NCBI GenBank assembly: GCA_028683635.1
Contig: JAQUHL010000037.1
Coordinates: forward strand, 1-10,384
DNA from: Candidatus Cloacimonadota bacterium
GTDB lineage: Bacteria > Cloacimonadota > Cloacimonadia > Cloacimonadales > Cloacimonadaceae
Direction of reading: 5' to 3'
DNA: 10,384 nt
Position numbers and translations under genes: made by a program. Numbering within the stretch: the first letter of the stretch is position 1; each line of letters begins with the position of its first letter. Positions 1-7,613 of this stretch are shown here, piece after piece. Under the pieces are notes generated by a model that saw nothing but the letters and a program-made list of their open reading frames with translations, made no database searches and was not told the DNA's origin.

Positions 1-1
1 T

Positions 2-139
2 GCGGGGATTACGGATAGTGTGATCATCAAAGGTGAGGGGCACTATATATCGCTTTGGAATCCTGATGTCTATCAGGCTACCCGTTCCCGTAAGCGCGAA
101 CTGCACAAGACCTTCAGTTCGGAAGACTATCAGCTATGA
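2..139 (+). CDS. mraZ: MraZ, transcriptional regulator of the dcw cluster (3' end only)
   Basis: The window opens inside this gene: the frame starting at base 2 is open for 45 codons and ends at TGA 137-139. The visible peptide begins AGITDSVIIKGEGHYISLWN. This resembles the second half of MraZ, where the C-terminal AbrB-like repeat reads roughly AGI..-V...G.G...E-W. It is followed by a charged tail rich in Arg, Lys and Glu. In the family, MraZ is a DNA-binding protein of about 140 to 150 residues that binds short direct repeats in its own promoter and controls the dcw operon. Its place directly before rsmH, with the two overlapping by four bases (ATGA), is the classical arrangement. The start and the promoter with its operator repeats are outside the window. 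Identification rests on a short segment plus strong context. Confidence 0.85.
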   Translation, partial: AGITDSVIIKGEGHYISLWNPDVYQATRSRKRELHKTFSSEDYQL

Positions 140-1065
140 GCTTTTTTCACGAGCCGGTGATGCTGAAGAAATGCCTTGAAGCTTTGCAGCTCAAATCCGG
201 TGGAGTTTATGTGGATGCCACCCTGGGCGGGGGAGGCCACAGCCAGGCCATGCTAACCCAGAACCCTGAGATTGAGCTATATGCTTTCGACCAGGATTGC
301 CAGGCTCTGGAATATGCTGCCCAGGTGCTTGAACCCTGGCAGGATAGAATCAATTTGGTGCATAGCAATTTTGCCAGGATCAGGACTCATCTTGCTCTGA
401 GCAAGATATGTCAGATCGATGGAATCCTCTTTGATCTGGGAGTATCTTCCCGGCAGATTGATGACAAGGACAGGGGATTCAGTTTTGAAGGGGATGCTCC
501 TTTGGATATGCGCATGGATCAGAACGCTGAACTTACTGCCCTGCAGATCGTTAATGAATATTCCAGGCAAGAGCTGAAACATATTTTCAAGGATTTTGGA
601 GAAGAACTCCATGCCGATAGGATTGCCAAAGCCATCGAACAGGAACGGCTCAAGGCTCCTCTTTTATCCACGGCTCAGTTAGCTTCGATAGTGACAAAAT
701 CCGTTAGTGGATCTCCCCAAGAAGTGATCAAAAGCAAAGCCAGGATCTTTCAAAGCCTGCGAATTGCCGTCAACCGGGAACTGGAGATTCTTCCTCAAAG
801 CATTGTCGATGCCATAAACATTCTCAAACCAGGAGGCAGGATAGTGGTGTTATCCTACCATAGCCTGGAGGATCGAATCGTAAAAAACGTCTTTAGAACT
901 GCTTCTCTTACGTGCACTTGTCCACCGCAATCGATAATCTGCACATGTAAGAGTAATCCCAAGATCAGGGTTCTTTCCAGAAAGCCGATTCAGGCTACGA
1001 AGGAAGAGACCGCAGCCAATCCCCGCAGCCGGAGTGCCAAACTCCGTTTTGCAGAAAGGATTTAG
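136..1065 (+). CDS. rsmH: 16S rRNA (cytosine-1402-N4)-methyltransferase RsmH (MraW)
   Basis: This 309-residue protein is close to the usual RsmH length. In this family the enzyme uses S-adenosylmethionine to methylate N4 of C1402 in the decoding centre of 16S rRNA. The N-terminus HEPVM matches the family's H-x-PV start. The SAM-binding glycine motif is DATLGGGGHS at residues 27-36. Further family signatures follow: FDLGVSSRQID, GFSF with DAPLDMRMD, and SYHSLEDRIVK in the C-terminal third. The C-terminus carries the CTC...CTC cysteine pairs and an NPRSRSAKLR tail, both typical. The ATG at 136 overlaps the mraZ stop as ATGA and has GGAAG at 121-125, ten bases upstream, so coupled translation is likely. 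No key motif is missing and the gene looks intact. Confidence 0.97.
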   Translation: MSFFHEPVMLKKCLEALQLKSGGVYVDATLGGGGHSQAMLTQNPEIELYAFDQDCQALEYAAQVLEPWQDRINLVHSNFARIRTHLALSKICQIDGILFDLGVSSRQIDDKDRGFSFEGDAPLDMRMDQNAELTALQIVNEYSRQELKHIFKDFGEELHADRIAKAIEQERLKAPLLSTAQLASIVTKSVSGSPQEVIKSKARIFQSLRIAVNRELEILPQSIVDAINILKPGGRIVVLSYHSLEDRIVKNVFRTASLTCTCPPQSIICTCKSNPKIRVLSRKPIQATKEETAANPRSRSAKLRFAERI

Positions 1066-1073
1066 GATCCAAA

Positions 1074-1400
1074 ATGAAGGGAAAACTATTGATTCTCGTT
1101 GCCGTAATCATCGCAGCCGTGTTTTGCCATTTTTACAATAGCAACAAGATTGTTCGCTATACCCGGGAACTAAGTGATGTAGAAAAGACTTACAATGCAG
1201 AAAAGAACATCACAACCGAACTGATCCTGGAACTGGATGATCTGAAATCCGGCAAACACATAGCTTCCCTGGTGGCTATCGAATTGCACGATTTTGTTCC
1301 TGAAAAGTATCAGAACAACATTATCTATGTTCATGAACCCTCATCCAAAGAGGAAAAAGCATCCTATTGCATAGTAGATCTTTTTGCATCCAAAGCATAA
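1074..1400 (+). CDS. ftsL: FtsL-like septal membrane protein
   Basis: This is a small 108-residue protein. Two lysines (K2, K4) precede one hydrophobic segment at about residues 4-20, followed by a charged, probably coiled-coil stretch at about 28-62 (RELSDVEKTYNAEKN and onward). A segment containing IASLVAIEL and VPEK follows, then NNIIYVHEP. That is the bitopic plan of FtsL: a short cytoplasmic end, one membrane helix and an extracytoplasmic helix that ends near a pattern like A..LG..-P. FtsL-type proteins form a complex with FtsB and FtsQ that activates the FtsW-FtsI synthase. The sequence itself is too divergent for me to recognise on identity alone. The call rests on topology, size and the slot between rsmH and ftsI, where ftsL normally sits. 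The ATG has AGGA at 1064-1067, six bases upstream, and lies 8 bases after the rsmH stop. Confidence 0.75.
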   Translation: MKGKLLILVAVIIAAVFCHFYNSNKIVRYTRELSDVEKTYNAEKNITTELILELDDLKSGKHIASLVAIELHDFVPEKYQNNIIYVHEPSSKEEKASYCIVDLFASKA

Positions 1401-1432
1401 GCTAAAAATATCAGCGTCATTATCGAATAGAC
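1401..1432 (+). other. ftsL-ftsI spacer, the longest gap in the window
   Basis: These 32 AT-rich bases contain no recognisable Shine-Dalgarno sequence before the ftsI ATG, no hairpin with a T-run and no convincing -35/-10 pair. An in-frame TAA at 1403-1405, with no other ATG, GTG or TTG between it and 1433, rules out an upstream start for ftsI. I see nothing functional beyond its being a spacer. Confidence 0.6.
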
Positions 1433-3607
1433 ATGAAAGCCCGTTTTTACGTTCTCTTTGCTCTATTTGCCTTGGTGACCTTGGTGTGGATAGCCTACCT
1501 GTTCAGCATCCAGGTCTTTGATCCTTTCAATCTTTCAGGAGCCAGGCTCTACCGCTATACTCCCACCAAAGAGATACTGATCCCGACCCGGGGCTCGATC
1601 ATGGATGTGCACGGTAACCTTTTGGTTAGCTCCATCAGTTATTACCAGATAGATATAGACCGTGAAGCAGTAAAAAAATGGGCAGAAAACAAAGAAATCA
1701 AACTCAATGATGCGCATGAACTGCTGGCAGACCTGTTTGCCCAAAATACCAGCGTTTCCAAAGATCGGGTCTTAGCCAGATTGCGAATGAAAAATGCACC
1801 TAATTCGCTGCCGATCTCAAACCGGATCAAGGAAATGGAACTCGATAAGCTCCTCAGAGCTTTTACGGACAAAGATTTTTCGGGATACACCTATGTTTTC
1901 AGCAAGATGCAAAGAATATACTCCAAAGAAAACGTGGCCGCGCCACTACTGGGTTCTGTTACAGAGGTATCGGATGGAACCACCGGAACAGCCGTTTCTG
2001 GAGCTCTATACACTCTGCGCGGCCTGAATGGCATAGAATCCGTCAAAAACAAGGAGTTATCCGGAGAATATGGCTGGCGGGAAGTGGTACTTGATGCTTA
2101 CAAAAGGAGAGTTCCCTATCCAAACCTCAAGGAAAAGAAGCCGGTACCGGGCAGAAATGTATGGCTGACAATTGATTCTGGCATCCAGGAAATTGTTGAA
2201 GCTGCACTTTATGAAGGATTGGAAGAGTATGGTGCCAAGAATGGCGGAGCAGTGGTCATGGATCCCAATACCGGAAGGGTGTTGGCTGCTGCGGGTGCGT
2301 CGGTGGCAGATAAAGACGTCGATCCCAATATCTTGCGCACCAGGATGTGCATACCCGTGAGCTTCATGTTTGAGCCTGGATCCACCCTTAAAGGGCTGAC
2401 CATGCTGGCTGCGCTGGAGCAAAAAATCGTTAAACCCACCGAATTGATAGACTGCCAAACCTACAGAATTGCAGGACGCAGGATTAAGGACGTCCATCCC
2501 TATACTCAGCTCACCCCCCGTCAGATTCTGATGAAATCCAGTAATGTGGGGATCAGTAAGGTGGCACAAAGGATAGGTGCTCCAAAGCTTTATGAGAAAT
2601 ACATCGGGCTGGGTTTTGGCCAGAAAAGCGGAATCGAACTCCAAGGCGAATCAAGTGGTATGTTTGCACGTTTGGATAGATGGGGCAAGCAAACCCTGCA
2701 TTCTGTATCTTTCGGGCAGGAAATCTCAATCACGGCTCTGCAACTGGCCAATGCATACAGTGCTGTGGCCAATGGCGGAAAACTGATGAAACCTTTCATA
2801 ATTGACTCCATCCGTGATGACAATGGTAACATCATTGAAAAGACCGAACCTACAGTCCTGAGGCAGGTTTCCACCAAAGCAGCGACGGACACCCTCAAAT
2901 CATACTTGCAAAGCGTAGTTGAAGCAGGTACAGGTCGGAACGCCATGATGAAAATGATCTCCATCGCTGGTAAGACTGGCACAGCCCAGAAGAAAACCGA
3001 GGGTGCTGTGGGCTATTCCGAGGGAAAACACAATGCAGTGTTTATGGGATTTTTCCCGGTGGAAAAACCGCAGCTGGTGATCAGCGTGTTTTATGATGAA
3101 CCAGTGGGGGTTTATCATTATGGAAGCATGAGTGCTGCCCCCACTTTCAAAAGAATTGTGGAAAATATCCTGTTTATGCCTGAATGCAAAATCCTTCCTT
3201 TCAATGATAAACTTTTGGAAAACACACATCAAATGCCGAATCTGCAAGGTAAAACAATAGGTCAGGCTATAAATATCCTTAAATATCATGGTTTTAAATA
3301 CAATATAGTGGGATCTGATTCTGCCTCGATAGTAATCGACCAGTTCCCCAAACCCAATGTGGCTGTGGATAAAAACCACCAGATAACCATCCGGATTGGC
3401 CATAATGATTCGGAGTACCCTGAGATCAAAAACACGGATCAGATGCCATATTTGAGAGGGATGAGTTTGCGAAAGGCTATGAAACTGGCTGCCCAACGTA
3501 AGATCAAACTCAAGATTGATGGTTCGGGTATCGTCCGCAACCAATCCATCCCACCGGGTGTTAAACTCAGCCCAGGAACTGTTTGCATTGTGGAAGCCTC
3601 ACCATGA
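1433..3607 (+). CDS. ftsI: FtsI-type peptidoglycan D,D-transpeptidase (class B PBP) with two PASTA domains
   Basis: This 724-residue protein is anchored by one N-terminal membrane helix at about residues 5-25 and probably faces the periplasm. It is expected to crosslink septal peptidoglycan as partner of FtsW. The pedestal domain begins with PTRGSIMDVHGNLL. The transpeptidase motifs are complete: STLK with nucleophile S317 and K320, the SxN motif S369-S370-N371, and K514-T515-G516. Two PASTA domains follow, at about 601-656 (starting MPNLQGKTIGQAI) and 671-724 (starting MPYLRGMSLRKAM). This makes the protein longer than E. coli FtsI, which is under 600 residues and has no PASTA. PASTA-bearing division PBPs are known in Firmicutes and, with one copy, in Bacteroidetes. 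The gene ends in an ATGA overlap with murEF. No good ribosome-binding site is visible before its ATG. Confidence 0.95.
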   Translation: MKARFYVLFALFALVTLVWIAYLFSIQVFDPFNLSGARLYRYTPTKEILIPTRGSIMDVHGNLLVSSISYYQIDIDREAVKKWAENKEIKLNDAHELLADLFAQNTSVSKDRVLARLRMKNAPNSLPISNRIKEMELDKLLRAFTDKDFSGYTYVFSKMQRIYSKENVAAPLLGSVTEVSDGTTGTAVSGALYTLRGLNGIESVKNKELSGEYGWREVVLDAYKRRVPYPNLKEKKPVPGRNVWLTIDSGIQEIVEAALYEGLEEYGAKNGGAVVMDPNTGRVLAAAGASVADKDVDPNILRTRMCIPVSFMFEPGSTLKGLTMLAALEQKIVKPTELIDCQTYRIAGRRIKDVHPYTQLTPRQILMKSSNVGISKVAQRIGAPKLYEKYIGLGFGQKSGIELQGESSGMFARLDRWGKQTLHSVSFGQEISITALQLANAYSAVANGGKLMKPFIIDSIRDDNGNIIEKTEPTVLRQVSTKAATDTLKSYLQSVVEAGTGRNAMMKMISIAGKTGTAQKKTEGAVGYSEGKHNAVFMGFFPVEKPQLVISVFYDEPVGVYHYGSMSAAPTFKRIVENILFMPECKILPFNDKLLENTHQMPNLQGKTIGQAINILKYHGFKYNIVGSDSASIVIDQFPKPNVAVDKNHQITIRIGHNDSEYPEIKNTDQMPYLRGMSLRKAMKLAAQRKIKLKIDGSGIVRNQSIPPGVKLSPGTVCIVEASP
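3592..3596 (+). promoter_or_regulatory. Ribosome-binding site that fixes the murEF start
   Basis: GGAAG lies seven bases before ATG 3604, which overlaps the ftsI stop as ATGA. This supports 3604 over the in-frame ATG at 3583, which would add seven residues inside ftsI. Confidence 0.65.
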
Positions 3608-6495
3608 TTCTGCAGGAAATTCTTGAGCTTTTCCAGCAACATAAGATACTGGTGAGTATCCAGGGTTTTCATCCTCAGGGGGATAAAAGCCTGAAGCTCA
3701 TGATTCCCCGAACAGATAACCGCCTTGTGGAACCTGGAGATATCTTCCTCTGTGTCAAAGGCTTTGCCACTGATGGACATCGCTACGCCCTCGATGCTCA
3801 TAATAAAGGAGCCAGTCTGATCGTTTACGAAGATGAGATCAAGAATAGTATTCCCGGTATTCAGGTTTCTGATAGTAGGAAAGCTGTGGCTTTGCTGGCC
3901 AGGTTATATTACCGGGATCCATCCTCAAAGCTGAAGATTATTGGCGTTACAGGCACCAATGGCAAGACCACCACTTCACTATTAATTTATCAAGCTCTGG
4001 GAAAGCTGGGGTATAGATGTGGTTGGATCGGTACCTTGGGATATTATCTCAATGGTAAGTTATATCCAACCCATAATACCACGCCGGATTCGATGGAACT
4101 CTACAAGATACTGGCAGATATGGTGGAAAGCGGAGTGGAATATCTGGCTATGGAAGTATCCTCTCATGCCTTGGCTTTGCATCGGGTGTATGGGATCGGG
4201 TTTGATTATTGCCTGTTTACCAATCTCAGCCGGGATCACCTGGATTTCCATGCCAACATGGAAGAATATGCCAATACCAAATACCAGCTATTCCAAAATG
4301 CTGTATCCTCGCATGGAATAGCCATCGTCAATTGTGATGATGGCTTTGGCAAGATCATTGAGGAACGCTTGAGCGAGCAAAAGGCTGAAATATATACAAT
4401 CTCCACTTCTGCAGGTTATTATAGAATCTCAGAGACTGTGACCTGCCTGGATGGGACCGATTTCTCGCTTACGATTCAGGGTTCCCAGGTCAGGGTGCAT
4501 TCCAGGCTCATTGGATCGCATAATGTTTACAACCTGGCCTTCACAATGGCAGTGCTCGATAGGCTGCGAATTCCTCAGGATAGGATCGTGAGCATCATCG
4601 GCAGCCTCGAACAGGTGGAAGGCAGAATGCAGAAAGTTCCCAATGAACGGGGACTTGGTGTGTATGTGGACTATGCGCATAGTCCCGATGCGATCGAAAA
4701 CGTTTTACGCACTGCTCAAACAGTGAAACAAAACAGGATCATCACCATTATCGGAGCAGGGGGAGACCGGGACAAGGGGAAAAGACCGCTGATGCTCAAT
4801 ACTGCCCTGCACTTTTCTGATGCAGTGATCATTACCGATGATAATCCCCGTAATGAGGACCCGGATCAGATAATCCTGGATGTGGTGGAGAACACTGGTT
4901 TGTGGCTGCCCTGGTGGATCATCCGGGACCGTAAGCTGGCTATTGAAGCAGCCATCGATCTTGCTCAGCCAGGGGACGTGGTCATGATTCTGGGCAAGGG
5001 GCATGAGACTTATCAGGAAATTAAGGGTATCCGGCATCATTTCAGCGATTATGAAGTTGCCTCACAATATCTTGCCAGCAGGCCCGTACCTGTGGATAAA
5101 CTTATCCTGCCCTTTGATCCTCTTCTTTTGGAGCTTGTGCTGAATCAGGTGCATCAAATCTCTGGAGAAGGTACTGCACCCAGGGCATATTTCAGGATCA
5201 GTACAGACAGCAGAAATCTGGAGCAGGCTTCAATCTTCATTGCCATCAAGGGAGATAGATTTGATGGGCACGATTTTATCCCGGTTGTCTTACTCCAATC
5301 CGGTATGGTCATTATCGGTGAAAAAGCAAAAGAGGAGATTGATCCCACTGGTGTTGCAACTTATCTTCAGGTAGAAAGCTCGGTGCTTGCCTATGCCAGG
5401 CTTTGCAGAAAGTATCTGCTGATGTTTCCAGTGTGTAAGATAGGTCTCACGGGTTCGGTGGGTAAGACAACTACAAAAGAGATGCTTTACAATGTATTAT
5501 CCTACTTTGCACCCAGCTTGAAATCTGCAAAAAATGAAAACAACATCATCGGATTGTGTAATACGATCCTTAAGATCAGGCCAGAGCATAAATATGCAAT
5601 CTTCGAACTGGGATCAAACCATTTTGGTGAGATCGCCAGCCTTGCAGAAACATGTTTCCCTGATATCGGGATGGTGCTCAATATAGGAGCCTCTCATCTG
5701 GAGTATTTTGAGGATGAAAATGGCGTGTATAAGGAGAAGGTCAGCCTTTTGCAGCGTCATTTGAACCTCAAGCTGTTTCCTGCTGACGATCAGAGGTTTG
5801 AACACTTTTCCCGGGAAGGTAAATCCGTTGGGGGCAATCCCAAAGCGAGTTATCAATTGTCGGATGTTTGCATTCAAGAAGCTGCCTGTATATTCAAAGT
5901 AAATGGGGATCAATACCGGATCCCTCATCCCATTGAATTCTATGCGATCAACGCAGCCTTTGCAGTGGCGGTGGGTTTGGAACTGGGCTATCCTCAAGCG
6001 GAAATCTCCAAAGCGCTTGATCAGCCCCTCGAAAGCCAGATGCGGATGCAGATTGAGAATATCGGTATGGCGGATCTGATCATTGATTGCTACAATGCCA
6101 ATCCTGTATCTATGCAAAGTGCTATTGAATTTTGGCATAAGTATAGACCGGAGAAATCGCATGTTGCGATTCTGGGAGATATGTTTGAACTCGGGAACAA
6201 CAGCGAACAATATCACAAAATGATTGGTGCGATTCTAAATGAATATGGCTACGGATCTTTGATCACCATCGGCCAGTATTCACAACATTATCACAGCCTT
6301 GAACAAGCTGTGCAGAATATCCATTTCTTAAGTGTTGAAGAATTGCTCAGTTCCGGGGCACTGGAATCGATCTCACAATCTTCCGTGGTTCTTGTTAAAG
6401 CCTCACATGGGATCCATCTGGAAAAAGCGTTACCCGAATTGCGCTTAATCTTGACTTCCAAGAACAGGTTGCAAAACAATCCGGGAAATGGATAG
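3604..6495 (+). CDS. murE-murF: MurE-MurF fusion: UDP-MurNAc-tripeptide and UDP-MurNAc-pentapeptide ligase
   Basis: This single 963-residue frame holds two complete ATP-dependent Mur ligases. Residues 1 to about 490 are MurE, adding meso-diaminopimelate to UDP-MurNAc-Ala-Glu. It shows the P-loop GTNGKTTT with K121, substrate motif NTTPDS at 158-163, SRDHLDFH, a likely carbamylated K226, DYAHSPDA, and D413-N414-P415-R416, the signature for diaminopimelate rather than lysine. A short linker (about 491-503) leads into MurF, which adds D-Ala-D-Ala. MurF shows TDSR near its start, P-loop GSVGKTTT with K621, ENNIIG at 645-650, ELGSNHFGEI, NANPVSM at 831-837 and GDMFELG. No motif looks degraded, so both halves are probably active. 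Separate murE and murF genes are the norm, although fusions are known elsewhere, for example in Bordetella. Six bases separate it from mraY. Start 3604 is preferred over 3583. Confidence 0.96.
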   Translation: MILQEILELFQQHKILVSIQGFHPQGDKSLKLMIPRTDNRLVEPGDIFLCVKGFATDGHRYALDAHNKGASLIVYEDEIKNSIPGIQVSDSRKAVALLARLYYRDPSSKLKIIGVTGTNGKTTTSLLIYQALGKLGYRCGWIGTLGYYLNGKLYPTHNTTPDSMELYKILADMVESGVEYLAMEVSSHALALHRVYGIGFDYCLFTNLSRDHLDFHANMEEYANTKYQLFQNAVSSHGIAIVNCDDGFGKIIEERLSEQKAEIYTISTSAGYYRISETVTCLDGTDFSLTIQGSQVRVHSRLIGSHNVYNLAFTMAVLDRLRIPQDRIVSIIGSLEQVEGRMQKVPNERGLGVYVDYAHSPDAIENVLRTAQTVKQNRIITIIGAGGDRDKGKRPLMLNTALHFSDAVIITDDNPRNEDPDQIILDVVENTGLWLPWWIIRDRKLAIEAAIDLAQPGDVVMILGKGHETYQEIKGIRHHFSDYEVASQYLASRPVPVDKLILPFDPLLLELVLNQVHQISGEGTAPRAYFRISTDSRNLEQASIFIAIKGDRFDGHDFIPVVLLQSGMVIIGEKAKEEIDPTGVATYLQVESSVLAYARLCRKYLLMFPVCKIGLTGSVGKTTTKEMLYNVLSYFAPSLKSAKNENNIIGLCNTILKIRPEHKYAIFELGSNHFGEIASLAETCFPDIGMVLNIGASHLEYFEDENGVYKEKVSLLQRHLNLKLFPADDQRFEHFSREGKSVGGNPKASYQLSDVCIQEAACIFKVNGDQYRIPHPIEFYAINAAFAVAVGLELGYPQAEISKALDQPLESQMRMQIENIGMADLIIDCYNANPVSMQSAIEFWHKYRPEKSHVAILGDMFELGNNSEQYHKMIGAILNEYGYGSLITIGQYSQHYHSLEQAVQNIHFLSVEELLSSGALESISQSSVVLVKASHGIHLEKALPELRLILTSKNRLQNNPGNG

Positions 6496-6501
6496 GCGGT
6501 T

Positions 6502-7605
6502 ATGATCTATCACTTATTTTATCCCCTGGCTCAGTACTCGATAGTGTTCAACGTGTTACGCTATGTGACCTTTCGTTCGGTGGCGGCCTTTATTACTTCC
6601 TTGCTGTTTTCATTGTTTATCGGGCCAATAATCATCAGAACCCTGCAAAGTAAAGCTGCTGTCGAAACCATCGATGAAGATGTTCCGGAAAGGCACCGAA
6701 TTAAACAGGGAACTCCCACGATGGGTGGGCTGATAATTCTTGTTTCACTGCTGTTATCATCATTTTTGTGGAACAACCTGACCAATGGTGCCATCATCAT
6801 GATGTACTTGACTACCTTATGGCTTGGCACTTTCGGATTTTTAGATGATTATCTGAAAAACTTCGTTAAGGCCAAAAAGGGCTTGATCCCCAAATATAAA
6901 CTGTGGGGGCAAATCAGCATTGCACTTATGCTAACCTTGACTATCTATTTCGGTAGCAGCAATCTGCACGATGTGGCAGCGCTCCAGATTCCTTTTCTCA
7001 AGGAGCATATCATCTATTTGGGTTGGCTCTTTATTCCGCTGGCAGTGTTTATGATCGTCGGGACATCAAATGCGGTCAATCTGACCGATGGCCTGGATGG
7101 CCTGGCAGCAGGCACTCTTGCCTTTGCCTCGGTGGGACTGGCGATCATGGCATACTTGAAAGGTAACTTCATCTATGCAGAATACTTGAATTTGGAATTT
7201 ATCTCCGATGCAGGTGAACTTACCGTTTTTGTATCTGCTTTGATAGGCACTCTGATTGGGTTTTTGTGGTTTAATTCTTATCCAGCCCAGGTCTTCATGG
7301 GTGATACCGGCTCTCTCACCCTGGGAGGAATTCTGGCTGTGATATCCATCCTGCTTCGGGAACAGATCTTCTTTGCAATCGTGGGGGCGATATTCGTGTG
7401 GGAAGCTATCTCGGTACTTACCCAAAGGTATTGGTTCAAATACACAAAAAAGAAATATGGCTATGGCAAACGGGTATTTTTATGTGCTCCGATTCATCAT
7501 CATTACGAGCTGAAAGGGATGCATGAGGTGAAGATTGTCATCAGGTTTTGGATTATATCCATCATGCTGGTGGCAATTGGCTTGAGCACGATCAAACTGA
7601 GATGA
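6502..7605 (+). CDS. mraY: Phospho-N-acetylmuramoyl-pentapeptide transferase MraY
   Basis: MraY is a multi-spanning membrane enzyme that moves phospho-MurNAc-pentapeptide from UDP to undecaprenyl phosphate, making lipid I. The 367-residue length is typical. Visible signatures are GTPTMGG near residue 70, catalytic D115-D116 followed by YLK, NLTDGLDGLA at 193-202, GDTGS with D268, and the HHHYE histidine cluster near the C-terminus. About ten hydrophobic segments alternate with these polar loops, as in the family. The N-terminus (FNVLRYVTFRS) lines up with the known start of MraY proteins, supporting ATG 6502. The only purine-rich sequence upstream, AGGCGG at 6494-6499, is unusually close to the ATG, so translation may depend on coupling to murEF, whose stop lies six bases before. 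The gene looks intact and ordinary. Confidence 0.97.
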   Translation: MIYHLFYPLAQYSIVFNVLRYVTFRSVAAFITSLLFSLFIGPIIIRTLQSKAAVETIDEDVPERHRIKQGTPTMGGLIILVSLLLSSFLWNNLTNGAIIMMYLTTLWLGTFGFLDDYLKNFVKAKKGLIPKYKLWGQISIALMLTLTIYFGSSNLHDVAALQIPFLKEHIIYLGWLFIPLAVFMIVGTSNAVNLTDGLDGLAAGTLAFASVGLAIMAYLKGNFIYAEYLNLEFISDAGELTVFVSALIGTLIGFLWFNSYPAQVFMGDTGSLTLGGILAVISILLREQIFFAIVGAIFVWEAISVLTQRYWFKYTKKKYGYGKRVFLCAPIHHHYELKGMHEVKIVIRFWIISIMLVAIGLSTIKLR

Positions 7606-7613
7606 GGAAATAG

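Noticed and set aside
1401..1432. Possible internal promoter before ftsI
   Set aside because: The AT-rich spacer contains no paired -35 and -10 boxes at a plausible distance.
2057..2644. Antisense open frame of 195 codons inside ftsI
   Set aside because: It lies opposite a conserved transpeptidase domain, shows no recognisable motif and is a shadow of the coding frame.
2900..3544. Antisense open frame of 214 codons opposite the ftsI KTG and PASTA region
   Set aside because: Its composition (rich in His, Phe and Ile) mirrors the reverse complement of ftsI codons, and no family is recognisable.
3583..3603. Upstream in-frame ATG that would lengthen murEF by seven residues
   Set aside because: ATG 3604 overlaps the ftsI stop as ATGA and has GGAAG seven bases upstream. 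The same kind of overlap is used at other junctions in this cluster.
5614..6216. Antisense open frame of 200 codons opposite the MurF half
   Set aside because: The sense frame carries clear MurF motifs throughout; the antisense product has no motif.
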